A stretch of 32,365 nt of DNA from an uncultured Solobacterium sp. (GTDB lineage Bacteria > Bacillota_I > Bacilli_A > Erysipelotrichales > Erysipelotrichaceae): contig CAMKTV010000012.1 in assembly GCA_946415785.1 (NCBI GenBank), positions 1 through 32,365 of the forward strand. Direction: 5' to 3'. Both the position numbers and the translations under genes were made by a program. Shown here in pieces: positions 23,657-32,365 of the stretch. Under the pieces are notes generated by a model, which was not told where the DNA came from, made no database searches, and saw only the letters and a program-made list of their open reading frames with translations. Positions within the stretch are counted from its first letter, which is position 1; each line of letters opens with the position of its first letter.

Positions 23657-25390
23657 ATGGGAATATTTAAGAATTTAAAGAAAATAGATGTATTGTTTAT
23701 AGGCTTAATGGTATTTAGTGTAGCTTTTGATGTCTATTTTGAATTAAAGATGCCTGAATATACCAGTGCTTTGGCAAGTCTGGTACAGATGGGAAGCGCA
23801 GATATGCCTTTAGTATTAGACAATGGTTTAAAGATGTTAGGTTGTGCTTTAGCCAGCACTGTCAGTGGCATGTTTACATTTGTCTTTGTTTCTTTTATTG
23901 CGAATAATTTTGAAAAGAATTTAAGGTCAAAAGTTTTCAGAAAAGTTGTCGCTTATTCTGATGATGAAATAAACAATTTTTCAGTTGCTTCTTTAATTAC
24001 TAGAACTACCAATGATATTACCCAAACTAATATGTTATTAAGTCTGGGCTTACAGTTATTTATTAAAGCTCCTTTGATGGCAGGATTAGCAATCATTAAA
24101 ATATCTAACGCTGATTTAAAATGGACCTATACTACTTTAGCGATTGTCGTTGTAATTGTACTTTCTGTAGTGACAACTGCTTTAATATGTATTCCTCGTT
24201 TTAATTTAATTCAGAAATTAACAGATAAATTAAATAATGTCACAAGAGAAAATATTTCTGGTGTTAGAGTCATAAGAGCTTTTAATGCTGAAGAATACCA
24301 AAAGAATAAATTTGAAAAAACCAATAATGATATCTATAAAAATCATGTCTTTACAGGTAGAGTAACAGGCTTAATCATGCCAATAATGACAATTGGAATG
24401 AACGGCTTAACTTTAGCTATCTATTGGATAGGTGCTATTATCATCAATTCATATATGGGAAATGATGCCCTTATTAATCGTGCCAACGTAATAGGTAATA
24501 TGACAGCCTTTACTTCTTATGCCTTACAGGTTGTAATGTCATTTATGCTCTTGTCGGTAACATTCTTAGTTTTACCAAGAGTCATTGTTTCAATCAAAAG
24601 AATCAATGAAGTCTTAAATACAGATATCAGTCTTATTGATGGAAGAAAAGAAAGTAATAATATTAAAGGCAAGATAGAATTTAAAGATGTTGATTTTTCA
24701 TATAATGGACAGGAACATGATGTCTTAAATGATATTTCGTTTGTTGCCTTAAAAGGAGAAACAATAGCGATAATTGGCGCTACTGGTTCAGGTAAGACAA
24801 GTCTGGTTAATCTTATTCCCCGTTTTTATGATGTCAATAAAGGTAAAGTATTAGTTGATGATATTGATGTCAAAGATTATAAATTGGAAGTATTAAGAGA
24901 TAAGATTAGTTTCGCTTTTCAAAAAGCAGCATTATTTAAAGGAACTGTCTTAGACAATATTACTTATGGTAGCCAAACAAAAGATACTGATAGAGTTAAT
25001 TTAGCTTTAAAGATAGCTCAGGTTGATTTTATTGATGATCTTAATTTTGAAATAAGCCAGGGTGCTACTAATCTATCTGGTGGACAAAAACAACGATTAT
25101 CAATTGCCAGAGCTTTATATAAGGACAGCGAAATAATTATCTTTGATGATACTTTTTCGGCATTAGATTATAAGACAGATATGTTAGTAAGAAAGGGCAT
25201 TAAAGAGAATTATAAAGATAAAACAATTATTATCATTGCCCAAAGAATCGGCACAATTAAAAATGCGGATAAGATTTTAGTATTAGATGAAGGCCGCATT
25301 GTCGGAATGGGCAAACATGAGGAACTATTAAAGACTTGTCCTGTATATAAGGAAATAGCTTTAACACAATTAAAGCAGGAGGAATTATAA
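23657..25390 (+). CDS. ABC exporter half-transporter with degenerate ATP site
   Basis: A 577-aa protein: about six membrane helices (1-320), then a nucleotide-binding domain with Walker A GATGSGKT (about 374-381), signature LSGGQ (near 473) and Walker B IIIFDD (near 494-499). The catalytic glutamate after Walker B is replaced by Asp (FDDTFSALD) and the switch histidine by Gln (IIAQRIGTI, near 528). This is the degenerate subunit pattern of heterodimeric exporters such as BmrC/LmrC and TM287. It pairs with the next gene, whose start lies two bases after this stop codon. AAGGAAAG is the ribosome site. The substrate (drug, peptide or lipid) is unknown. No promoter is visible between the pduL terminator and this gene. 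Confidence 0.93.
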   Translation: MGIFKNLKKIDVLFIGLMVFSVAFDVYFELKMPEYTSALASLVQMGSADMPLVLDNGLKMLGCALASTVSGMFTFVFVSFIANNFEKNLRSKVFRKVVAYSDDEINNFSVASLITRTTNDITQTNMLLSLGLQLFIKAPLMAGLAIIKISNADLKWTYTTLAIVVVIVLSVVTTALICIPRFNLIQKLTDKLNNVTRENISGVRVIRAFNAEEYQKNKFEKTNNDIYKNHVFTGRVTGLIMPIMTIGMNGLTLAIYWIGAIIINSYMGNDALINRANVIGNMTAFTSYALQVVMSFMLLSVTFLVLPRVIVSIKRINEVLNTDISLIDGRKESNNIKGKIEFKDVDFSYNGQEHDVLNDISFVALKGETIAIIGATGSGKTSLVNLIPRFYDVNKGKVLVDDIDVKDYKLEVLRDKISFAFQKAALFKGTVLDNITYGSQTKDTDRVNLALKIAQVDFIDDLNFEISQGATNLSGGQKQRLSIARALYKDSEIIIFDDTFSALDYKTDMLVRKGIKENYKDKTIIIIAQRIGTIKNADKILVLDEGRIVGMGKHEELLKTCPVYKEIALTQLKQEEL

Positions 25391-25391
25391 G

Positions 25392-27191
25392 ATGCCACCA
25401 ATGGGTAGAAATATGCAGATAGATCCTAACGCTAAGATGGACTTTGGGGCACTAGGCAAATTAATAAAATTCGCCAAGCCTTTCTTATTATCTATAGTTT
25501 TAATTGTGCTATGTTCTTTATTAGCGACAGTTCCTAATATTATTGGGCCAAGATTAATTTCTAATTTGATGGACATTATAACTAAAGGCGTAAAGAATAT
25601 TGAAGGCGTTGATATGACTGCCTTTTCTAAGACTTGTCTATTCCTTTTATGTTTATATGCCATAGGTGCTTTTATATCTTATCTTTCTCAATGGATGATG
25701 GTTAATACAACTCAAGGATTAGGCAAGAATTTAAGAACCAGCTTAAATAATAAATTAAATAATTTACCATTGAAGTATTTTGATGGAACTTTAATAGGTG
25801 ATATTCTTTCTCGTTTTACCAATGATATTGATACAATATCACAGGCTCTATCACAAACTGCCGCTACATTATTAAGTTCAATTGTGATTTTCATTGGTGT
25901 CATCATTATGATGTTTTCAATTAATGTGACATTGTCGTTAGTATCAATTGGCTGTTCATTATTTGGTTTTATCATGATGTTTACATTAAGCAAGAAAGCA
26001 AGGAAGTATTTCAATTCTCGTCAAAAGAATCTGGGTGAAATCAATGGCCATATTGAAGAAATATATACTAATCATCATGTGGTTAAATCATTTAATGGTG
26101 AAGATAAGGCAATTGAAGATTTTGATAAGAAGAATGAAGAATTATATAGAAATTCAATAAGAGCTAATTTAATCATGGGCATATCTAGACCATTTATGGC
26201 TTTCTCAGCTAATTTGGCTTATGCAGCTATCTTTATTGTGGGCATATCATTTATTCTAAGTGGTAAGGGTAATATAACTTATGGAACAATCATTTCTTTT
26301 ACTATCTATGCAAGATTATTCTCACAACCTTTAAACAGCTTCGCTCAATCAATGACTTCAATCTTACAGGCAAGTGCTGCCAGCAAGCGTATCTTTGAAG
26401 TATTAGAGGAAGAAGAATTAGAAGATGAAAGTGATAAACAGATAATTGTAACTGATTGTAAAGGAGATGTTGCTTTTAATGAAGTTCATTTTGGCTATAA
26501 AGAAGATACAGAAATAATCCATGGCTTTACAGGTAATTTTAAAGCAGGACAAAAAGTCGCTATCGTTGGACCAACAGGAGCAGGCAAAACAACAATCGTT
26601 AATTTATTGATGCGCTTTTATGAAATCAATAGTGGAACAATCACTATTGATGGAGTAAGTATCAAAGATATGAAAAGAGAAAATGTCAGAGATCTGTTTG
26701 ATATGATCTTACAGGATACCTGGCTATTTGAAGGAACAATCAAAGAGAATCTGATCTATAATCAGGAAAACGTATCTTCACAAAGATTAAATGAAGTATG
26801 TAAGGCAGTTGGCTTAAGACATTTTATTAAATCATTGCCACAAGGATATGACACGATGCTGGATGCATCTTTATCTTTATCAGAAGGTCAAAAACAACAG
26901 CTAACAATCGCCAGGGCAATGATAAAAGATTCACCATTACTGATTCTTGATGAAGCTACTTCTAATGTTGATACAAGAACAGAAATGATTATTCAAAAAG
27001 CGATGGATGAATTAACTAAGAATAGAACATCATTTGTGATTGCACATCGTCTATCTACTATTAAGAATGCGGATATCATTTTAGTATTAAATAAAGGCGA
27101 TATTATTGAAACAGGCAATCATGAAGAATTATTAGAAAAGAAGGGTTTCTACGCTCAACTATATAATTCACAATTTGAAGTGGTTGCTTAA
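25392..27191 (+). CDS. ABC exporter half-transporter, catalytic subunit
   Basis: A 599-aa partner subunit with membrane domain (about 25-340) and nucleotide-binding domain: Walker A GPTGAGKTT (about 393-401), Walker B LLILDEATS with the catalytic Glu, and switch His in IAHRLST (near 552). Its signature is LSEGQ rather than LSGGQ. In heterodimers the altered signature faces the degenerate Walker site of the other subunit, so the two genes complement each other as expected. A GGAGG site inside the end of the first gene and one spacer base give tight coupling. An N-terminal extension of about 20 residues (MPPMGRNMQ...) is usual for this subunit type. Confidence 0.94.
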   Translation: MPPMGRNMQIDPNAKMDFGALGKLIKFAKPFLLSIVLIVLCSLLATVPNIIGPRLISNLMDIITKGVKNIEGVDMTAFSKTCLFLLCLYAIGAFISYLSQWMMVNTTQGLGKNLRTSLNNKLNNLPLKYFDGTLIGDILSRFTNDIDTISQALSQTAATLLSSIVIFIGVIIMMFSINVTLSLVSIGCSLFGFIMMFTLSKKARKYFNSRQKNLGEINGHIEEIYTNHHVVKSFNGEDKAIEDFDKKNEELYRNSIRANLIMGISRPFMAFSANLAYAAIFIVGISFILSGKGNITYGTIISFTIYARLFSQPLNSFAQSMTSILQASAASKRIFEVLEEEELEDESDKQIIVTDCKGDVAFNEVHFGYKEDTEIIHGFTGNFKAGQKVAIVGPTGAGKTTIVNLLMRFYEINSGTITIDGVSIKDMKRENVRDLFDMILQDTWLFEGTIKENLIYNQENVSSQRLNEVCKAVGLRHFIKSLPQGYDTMLDASLSLSEGQKQQLTIARAMIKDSPLLILDEATSNVDTRTEMIIQKAMDELTKNRTSFVIAHRLSTIKNADIILVLNKGDIIETGNHEELLEKKGFYAQLYNSQFEVVA

Positions 27192-27210
27192 AAATATTAT
27201 TAAATATAAA

Positions 27211-27250
27211 AAAACTGCCAGGTTCATTAAGAATTGACTGGTAGTTTTTT
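27211..27250. terminator. bidirectional terminator between ABC operon and membrane protein
   Basis: ACTGCCAG and CTGGTAGT pair with one G-T wobble, flanked by A and T runs on both sides. It can end the plus-strand ABC operon and the minus-strand gene whose stop is nine bases away. Confidence 0.82.
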
Positions 27251-27258
27251 AATACAGA

Positions 27259-28131
27259 TTATTTTAATCTTTCTCTTTCGTATGAACTTCTATTTACTGT
27301 TATCTTATATACATATTCTTCGCCATCAGGAGAAGTAAGACTAAATTCAGTTTCACCTATTTTCTTAAATTCAGCATTTACCATATATTCTTCAATATTT
27401 TCTTCATAGACAATATATAATCTGCCAAAGTCTTCATCTTTAAGTGTAACGGTATATGTATCATCAAATTCAAATCCAGTTTCACCGCCACTGATAAGAA
27501 CGGTTGTATTGTAATAATTGTTACCTTGGACAATTGATAGAACACTCATGCCAATTAATGTAACGATACTAATACCTAAACTGATGTATTTTAATTTCTT
27601 GTCATTAAAAATAAATAAAGAATATAAAATCATTGTAAAGGCACAGAATATTGCGCTTAAAAGATGATTAGGGAAGAAGGTTAAAGCTTCTCTTAAGAAA
27701 CCACTATAATGGCTTCCGACAAATAAAATAACAGGCGTCAATATAAATAAACCCCACCATTTATCTTTCTTTAAATAATAGCCAACATATCCCATTGGAA
27801 GTGTTAAACAGGTCCACTTAAACCATTCAGGATAATACTTGAATATTCCCCAGCCATAAGGGTTAAATGGTACCTGTACTAAATAAACTAATGGTTGAGA
27901 TATTAAAAAGAACACAAAACACTTTAAAGCTGATTCTTTTGGACTTTTAGAATTGATAATAATTAATGTTCCAAATAATACCCACCATTCAAATGTGATA
28001 GATATATCAGCAAACGATGTATCCCTTAAAAATGGCAACATTGCGACTACACCAGTATATATTCCGATTATTATGGAAAATATAATTAATTTCTTCCAGG
28101 TTATATTAAGTTCACCAAATATTTTTTTCAT
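27259..28131 (-). CDS. multi-pass membrane protein with C-terminal exported domain, unknown
   Basis: A 290-aa protein with about seven hydrophobic helices (from LIIFSIIIGIYTGVVAML near residue 15 to YISLGISIVTLIGMSVLSI near 190). A hydrophilic, beta-rich domain of about 90 residues follows (TYTVTLKDEDFGRLYIVYEE..., EYVYKITV). If the N-terminus is inside, this tail would face outward. I do not recognise a family, and no catalytic motif is visible. GGAGAG before the ATG is a normal ribosome site. It is monocistronic between the Fic gene and the bidirectional terminator, with 83 bp separating it from Fic. A sensor or lipid-associated role is a guess I do not press. Confidence 0.75.
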   Translation of the reverse strand: MKKIFGELNITWKKLIIFSIIIGIYTGVVAMLPFLRDTSFADISITFEWWVLFGTLIIINSKSPKESALKCFVFFLISQPLVYLVQVPFNPYGWGIFKYYPEWFKWTCLTLPMGYVGYYLKKDKWWGLFILTPVILFVGSHYSGFLREALTFFPNHLLSAIFCAFTMILYSLFIFNDKKLKYISLGISIVTLIGMSVLSIVQGNNYYNTTVLISGGETGFEFDDTYTVTLKDEDFGRLYIVYEENIEEYMVNAEFKKIGETEFSLTSPDGEEYVYKITVNRSSYERERLK

Positions 28132-28214
28132 ATTCTCTCCATTTCTCTTGAAAATGTTATATCACAGAAATCTGATATAGATTTTAATTCACAGATTTAT
28201 TCTTATTTATTAAT

Positions 28215-29171
28215 CTACAATATTTCCCAATAGCCATATCGTTTGCCATTGATTCTTTTAATTTGTTTGCTTTCTTGTAGTGTTGATGTTAACGATTTAA
28301 CGGTTCTAATAGAAATATTTAAGTTTTTAGCGATATCATCTATTTTTATATGAGGATTATCTTTGATCAATTTTAATACTCTATTTTCTTTTGAATCATT
28401 CATATCAGAGACTGTTTTAATATGTAAATCTTTGTTTTGAAGTTTATTATTTTTATTCATTAATAGATTTTCTAAGAAAGCTATTAAATAAGAATTATCA
28501 GCATATATGCCTTTATTAATATTTGTATAATTCGCTCTTACTAACGCGTTTCTAAAATACCAAGAATTTTTCGCAAATATATCATTTGTAACATCAAAAC
28601 CCAAACTGCGTAAATACTTAATCACAAAAACAGCCGTTGTTTTTGTGTTGCCCTCTTCAAAAGCATGTATCTGCCATAGGCTGCCAATAAAAAAAGACAG
28701 ATGTTCAATTACTTCTTTTGTTGATAAGCCTCGATAATTAAAACTTTTTTCTAAATTGAAATCATATTCTAAAGTTTCTTTTAGTTGTCGATAGTCACCA
28801 TATGAAACAGAAGCGTTATCTAAAATCCACTCTTTTTTTGAAATATTATAAGTCCTTAATTTTCCAGCATTTTTGATTATTCCTTTAAATAAATAACTAT
28901 GTATTGATAAAAATTGGCCAACAGTAAATGAAAAAGAATTATCAGAAAGTAATTTAGAAATTCTGATAGCAACTTTGTCTGTTTCTTCGCTTCTATCATT
29001 AACTATATTTTTGCTTTTATAATAAGTCGTTATTATATTATCCAATTCATCAAGGGTGATTTCACCTTTTATGTATTTAGATGATTCTTCAATAAAATAA
29101 GAAGAATTATTGAGCCTATCTACATATTGTAGTCCCTTGCCAGTTTCGATTAAATATTTGTTATTTTTCAT
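28215..29171 (-). CDS. Fic family protein with C-terminal winged helix
   Basis: A 318-aa protein. The central Fic motif reads HAFEEGNTKT (near residues 169-178), a variant of HPFxxGN(G/K)R that keeps His, Glu and Gly-Asn. The terminal Lys in place of Arg is a conservative change at a phosphate-binding position, so AMP transfer is plausible but not assured. N-terminal residues 1-70 lack an obvious S/T-x-x-x-E-G/N inhibitory helix. The C-terminal ~55 residues (KIDDIAKNLNISIRTVKSLTSTL) form a winged helix. The gene stands alone next to a repeat-rich upstream region, so the winged helix may bind its own operator. Protein AMPylation in regulation or toxin-like defence is possible; the target is unknown. 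Confidence 0.85.
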   Translation of the reverse strand: MKNNKYLIETGKGLQYVDRLNNSSYFIEESSKYIKGEITLDELDNIITTYYKSKNIVNDRSEETDKVAIRISKLLSDNSFSFTVGQFLSIHSYLFKGIIKNAGKLRTYNISKKEWILDNASVSYGDYRQLKETLEYDFNLEKSFNYRGLSTKEVIEHLSFFIGSLWQIHAFEEGNTKTTAVFVIKYLRSLGFDVTNDIFAKNSWYFRNALVRANYTNINKGIYADNSYLIAFLENLLMNKNNKLQNKDLHIKTVSDMNDSKENRVLKLIKDNPHIKIDDIAKNLNISIRTVKSLTSTLQESKQIKRINGKRYGYWEIL

Positions 29172-29192
29172 ATTATTATGTTATCAATTTAA

Positions 29193-29238
29193 TTTCCAAA
29201 GTGTAATTCTCAAAGTGCAATTTGCACTTTGGAAAGTG
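29193..29238. promoter_or_regulatory. operator cluster upstream of fic
   Basis: CAAAGTGCAA, T, TTGCACTTTG is a perfect 21-base palindrome (29211-29231). It is preceded by a direct copy CAAAGTGTAATT 14 bases away, and TTTCCAAAGTG (29193-29203) has its exact inverse CACTTTGGAAA (29225-29235). A further AAAGTG follows. The weak fic promoter (TTACAC, 17 bp, TAACAT on the minus strand) would lie across it. Confidence 0.65.
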
Positions 29239-29249
29239 AACAAAATAAT

Positions 29250-29275
29250 AAAAAATCACTGATTTGCATCAGTGA
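29250..29275 (-). terminator. terminator of the AAA ATPase gene
   Basis: TCACTGAT, loop TTGC, ATCAGTGA, perfect eight-bp stem with six to seven T on the minus strand. It lies about 100 bases past the ATPase stop and before the fic operator. The 29,276-29,373 spacer holds no gene. Confidence 0.8.
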
Positions 29276-29373
29276 TAACAAACTATAAATGGGGCGATAA
29301 CAAAAATTATCTGAAACCCTAAAGTAAAAGTTGATAAACAACTAATTCCTATAAATATTATAGCACATTTATT

Positions 29374-31515
29374 TTAATTTGTCATAGCAGAAAAATGATT
29401 TTTATCAGTTTCATTGATTTTTCTCATTAAATATTTTGCACTTTTTAGTATTTGATCTGGTGTTCGTATAGTTTGATGAGATAGTATATTACATAAATCT
29501 AATAATGCTGGAATTTGTATATTATCTTGATGAGAACAATTTACATCACCACATAATGCAATTTTTACATTTGTTATATTATCTAGTGTTGGACTAGATT
29601 TTTTTACTTTAAACCTCATGAATTGTTCTAATACTTTTCTCATAACATTTGGATAATGATACATTTCGCACTCATCTAAATCATCTGCATTATCTTTTTT
29701 TGAAAATTCATATATTTCTTTAAAATCATGCATATAAGGTGTTTCATTTGTTTTTGTTTTTACAATATAACTGCCTTTTTCATTCTTTTTAATTTCATAA
29801 AATCTATATGGTGTTTCATTTCCATTTGCATCTTTTTTATCAGTCTTACCATAACTCATATTGCAAAAATCATCCCATACATGTGTAAAAATAAATACTT
29901 GTGGATTGCTTAATTCTAATAGTTTTTTTATTAATTCTAATACATACACCTTATTAACATCATCTACACTAGATATTGGGTCATCTATAATAATATATTT
30001 TATTTCATCTTTAAAGTTTTGTTGAACTTTATCATTAAATAACTCATAATAGAAGAATAATAATGCTAATAAATTATTTTCGCCTTCGCTTACATCATTT
30101 ATGGTTAATGAAATATCATCTCTTCTGTGCTTTATTGTATAGTTGTTATTTATTATATCAAGATAAAAATCTATTCCTAATTCTTGTAATAGTTCGTTTA
30201 TAAAATTAGCAAAATCATTTGTAGTAGATTTACTATTTTTTAATTCATTTATTTCTCTTGTTAATATGCTATTAGATTTAGATACTGATATTATTTCGTT
30301 TTCTTTATTTTCTAATTCTTTAAGTCCATTAGCAATGGTTTTACTTTCTGATATTTCTAATGCTATTGAGCCTTTAATTAAAGTATTACTCTTTTCAATC
30401 ATTTTACTTAATTCTTTTTCTTTTTCTTGTTTAGAATTACTAATTTCTAATTGATTATCATTAATATTACTCATAATATGTTTTAATGTTGTAGAATCAA
30501 ATGGTTCATTTTTTTCAAAGTTATCAAGTTTTGCTTTAATCTTTCCATTTATAGATATTAATTGTTGCTGATTATCGCCTAAAGCATCATAATATTTATG
30601 TATTGAATCATTGACTAAACTACCCATTAAATCTTTATTATTTTTTAAATCTAGTTCTATAATTGATTTTATTTCAATATGTAATCTGTTAAGCATAATT
30701 AAATCTTTTTGCTTCTTATCATTTAAATAATTATTGATTATTTCTTCAATTTCGTCTATTTCAATACTACTTCCACAAAATTTGCATTTTTTTGAATTAT
30801 CGTGTTTATGAATAGCTAATCCTTGCTCTAGCCAAGATAATATTTCAGCGGATGGTATTTCGTTCTTTTCATAGTTTCTATTCATAATTGATGATATTGT
30901 ATCAATTTCATCATTCGTTAAAGTCTGTATTGTTAATAACTCAATATCTTGAAGAGTATTTAATTCTTTTTCGTAGCTAGATGAATCTTTTACATTTTTC
31001 AAATCATCCTTTGATTTAACAACTTTTAGCGCTGCTTCTAAATCTTTTCCGTATGAGGAAACTAATTCTCTTACACTTTCGGCAGTTCTTTTCTTTATTG
31101 AAGAATTTCCTTTTTTTGAATCAAAAATTCTATTAACCTCATTTTTGATAATTTGTTCTGCTTGTTCTTTCTCATTTTGTATAAGTGAAATATCTTTATA
31201 ATTCTTCATTTTTTCTTCAATTGCTTTCTCTATATCAACATTTTCTTTACCAAAATTTGCAACAATACCTTTCAAATCAATATTATTTTCTAACAACAAA
31301 TTATCTTTGATAAAATCCTTATTAAAAAATCGATAGTTTTCATCCGTCAAACTTGAATCCTTTTTGATTTCTGCTAAAATTCCTTTTGATAAAGCAGTTT
31401 TCCCTTTTCCATTGTATCCAAAAAATATATTTTTTTGTTTAAATTTATCTTCTGAATTTGGACCAGTATAATTTTTAAAAGATTTAAAAGTATAATTGTT
31501 AATTACTTCTATCAT
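29374..31515 (-). CDS. RloC/PrrC-like AAA ATPase, candidate anticodon nuclease
   Basis: The ORF is 723 aa from 31545; I prefer the third ATG (31515, 713 aa) because GGGATGGAG precedes it and a TAAAAT box lies downstream of the first ATG. Residues below use ORF numbering: Walker A FGYNGKGKT (42-50), long coiled coils (105-200, 260-440) with a zinc-hook-like CKFC (254-257), signature VSEGEN (485-490), Walker B IIIDDP (518-523) and H555. This is the AAA_13 plan shared by PrrC and RloC. R636, E640 and H672 match the R-X3-E-X31-H spacing reported for PrrC (R320, E324, H356); H690 is another candidate. Such proteins cleave tRNA after restriction is disturbed. Placement beside a DNA methyltransferase fits. 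An AAA_13 member with a different activity is the alternative. Confidence 0.75.
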   Translation of the reverse strand: MIEVINNYTFKSFKNYTGPNSEDKFKQKNIFFGYNGKGKTALSKGILAEIKKDSSLTDENYRFFNKDFIKDNLLLENNIDLKGIVANFGKENVDIEKAIEEKMKNYKDISLIQNEKEQAEQIIKNEVNRIFDSKKGNSSIKKRTAESVRELVSSYGKDLEAALKVVKSKDDLKNVKDSSSYEKELNTLQDIELLTIQTLTNDEIDTISSIMNRNYEKNEIPSAEILSWLEQGLAIHKHDNSKKCKFCGSSIEIDEIEEIINNYLNDKKQKDLIMLNRLHIEIKSIIELDLKNNKDLMGSLVNDSIHKYYDALGDNQQQLISINGKIKAKLDNFEKNEPFDSTTLKHIMSNINDNQLEISNSKQEKEKELSKMIEKSNTLIKGSIALEISESKTIANGLKELENKENEIISVSKSNSILTREINELKNSKSTTNDFANFINELLQELGIDFYLDIINNNYTIKHRRDDISLTINDVSEGENNLLALLFFYYELFNDKVQQNFKDEIKYIIIDDPISSVDDVNKVYVLELIKKLLELSNPQVFIFTHVWDDFCNMSYGKTDKKDANGNETPYRFYEIKKNEKGSYIVKTKTNETPYMHDFKEIYEFSKKDNADDLDECEMYHYPNVMRKVLEQFMRFKVKKSSPTLDNITNVKIALCGDVNCSHQDNIQIPALLDLCNILSHQTIRTPDQILKSAKYLMRKINETDKNHFSAMTN

Positions 31516-31652
31516 AAACTCCATCCCAATTAAATATTTTATCATATTTATCTCATTAGTTTTGTTTTACAACAGATAAATTGAACAAATTTCAAAGAAA
31601 GCCTTCTCAAGATAAAATAAAAATGCTTTAATTGTTATAGGAGGCAGAACAC

Positions 31653-32365
31653 ATGAAAAATAAAAAGTATACTTATATTAGTTTGTTTAGTAGTGCTGGT
31701 ATTGGATGCTATGGATTTAAAATGGAAGATTTTGAATGTGTTGCTACTAATGAACTTATAGAAAGAAGATTAAATGTTCAAAAAGTTAATCATAAATGTA
31801 AATACAATTCTGGTTATATATATGGAGATATAACTTTGGATGAAACTAAAAATAAACTATTTGATGAAATAAAATTATGGAATAAAAAAGAAAACATAGA
31901 TAATATTGATGTAGTCATTGCAACTCCACCTTGTCAAGGTATGTCTGTTGCTAATTTAAAAAAGAATAATGAAATTAATAGAAATTCACTTGTTATTGAA
32001 TCTATTAAAATTATTAAAGAAATTAAACCAAAAATTTTTATCTTTGAAAATGTATCTGCATTTTTAAAAACGGCTTGTATTGATACAGATGATAAAATTA
32101 AATCTATAGAAGAAGCTATTAATTATAATTTAGATAATAATTACGTAATTATGAGTCGTGTCATAAACTTTAAAGATTATGGTTCTAACTCTAGTAGAAC
32201 TAGAACTCTCGTAATTGGAGTTAGGATGGATTTTGAAGATTATATTTCTCCAATAGACCTATTCCCAAAGAGAAGAAAAGAAAAAAATTTAAGGCAAGTT
32301 ATTGGAAAATTAAAACCATTGACTGAATTTGGTGAAATAAGCAATGATGATATTTATCATTTTTT
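31653..32365 (+). CDS. DNA cytosine-5 methyltransferase, 3' end outside window
   Basis: An open frame starts at ATG 31653 after AGGAGG and runs off the window after 237 codons, so it is absent from the ORF track. Motif I is SLFSSAGIG (about residues 10-18), motif IV TPPCQGMS with the catalytic Cys, motif VI FENVSAF, and motif VIII SSRTRTLVIG. It transfers a methyl group to C5 of cytosine in a specific DNA site; the target-recognition domain is beyond the window. It is divergent from the RloC-like gene across about 135 bp, the expected partner layout for modification-sensitive defence. No restriction endonuclease is visible; it could follow to the right. Confidence 0.93.
   Translation, partial: MKNKKYTYISLFSSAGIGCYGFKMEDFECVATNELIERRLNVQKVNHKCKYNSGYIYGDITLDETKNKLFDEIKLWNKKENIDNIDVVIATPPCQGMSVANLKKNNEINRNSLVIESIKIIKEIKPKIFIFENVSAFLKTACIDTDDKIKSIEEAINYNLDNNYVIMSRVINFKDYGSNSSRTRTLVIGVRMDFEDYISPIDLFPKRRKEKNLRQVIGKLKPLTEFGEISNDDIYHF

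Noticed and set aside
31516-31545. First ATG (31545) as start of the RloC-like gene
   Set aside because: No ribosome site precedes it and a TAAAAT box lies just downstream; the ATG at 31515 follows GGGATGGAG and fits the usual N-terminus of the family.

Overview
The window is AT-rich, densely coded bacterial DNA. The gene content and the A/T-rich regulatory spacers suggest a low-GC Bacillota, and an Erysipelotrichia-like gut anaerobe is my best guess from the overall protein style. That placement is an inference, because there is no rRNA or other marker here. I see no tRNA, rRNA or CRISPR array.

Layout. (1) 1-5,570: a minus-strand block with an ion-transport theme: TrkA/TrkH potassium uptake (4-bp overlap), a Na/phosphate cotransporter with a PhoU-like tail, and a GNAT-YoaP acetyltransferase. 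(2) 5,570-7,308: an APC amino-acid permease, its terminator, and a spacer carrying a cluster of short repeats. (3) 7,427-14,427: a plus-strand nucleic-acid-processing island: NERD nuclease-like protein, MutT/Nudix hydrolase, PLD-SF2 helicase, a 33-codon ORF, and an SF1 helicase fused to a DEDDh exonuclease. It looks like a defence or repair locus and is the best candidate for an undescribed system. (4) 14,628-17,820: a metallophosphatase lipoprotein, an XRE-Panacea antitoxin with an overlapping RelE-like toxin candidate bracketed by a 15-bp direct repeat, then gene debris (winged-helix ORF, ORF6N remnant). (5) 17,823-20,703: a two-gene glycan operon (GH43 plus a six-hairpin glycosidase-like protein). 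(6) 20,750-22,972: an AAA/DUF4143 ATPase with a striking operator, and a lipid kinase. (7) 23,017-27,191: pduL phosphotransacylase and a heterodimeric ABC exporter with one degenerate ATP site. (8) 27,259-32,365: a membrane protein, a Fic protein with an operator cluster, a RloC/PrrC-like AAA ATPase with a zinc-hook CxxC, and, divergently, a C5-cytosine methyltransferase cut off by the window end.

The strongest cross-cutting observation is regulatory. Six genes (GNAT-YoaP, NERD, mutT, SF1 helicase-exonuclease, GH43, lipid kinase) have a TATAAT-like -10 hexamer exactly six bases before the ATG and no ribosome-binding site, as expected for leaderless mRNAs. Their neighbours use ordinary AGGAGG-type sites. 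Leaderless starts therefore seem to be routine in this genome and include most of the accessory island.
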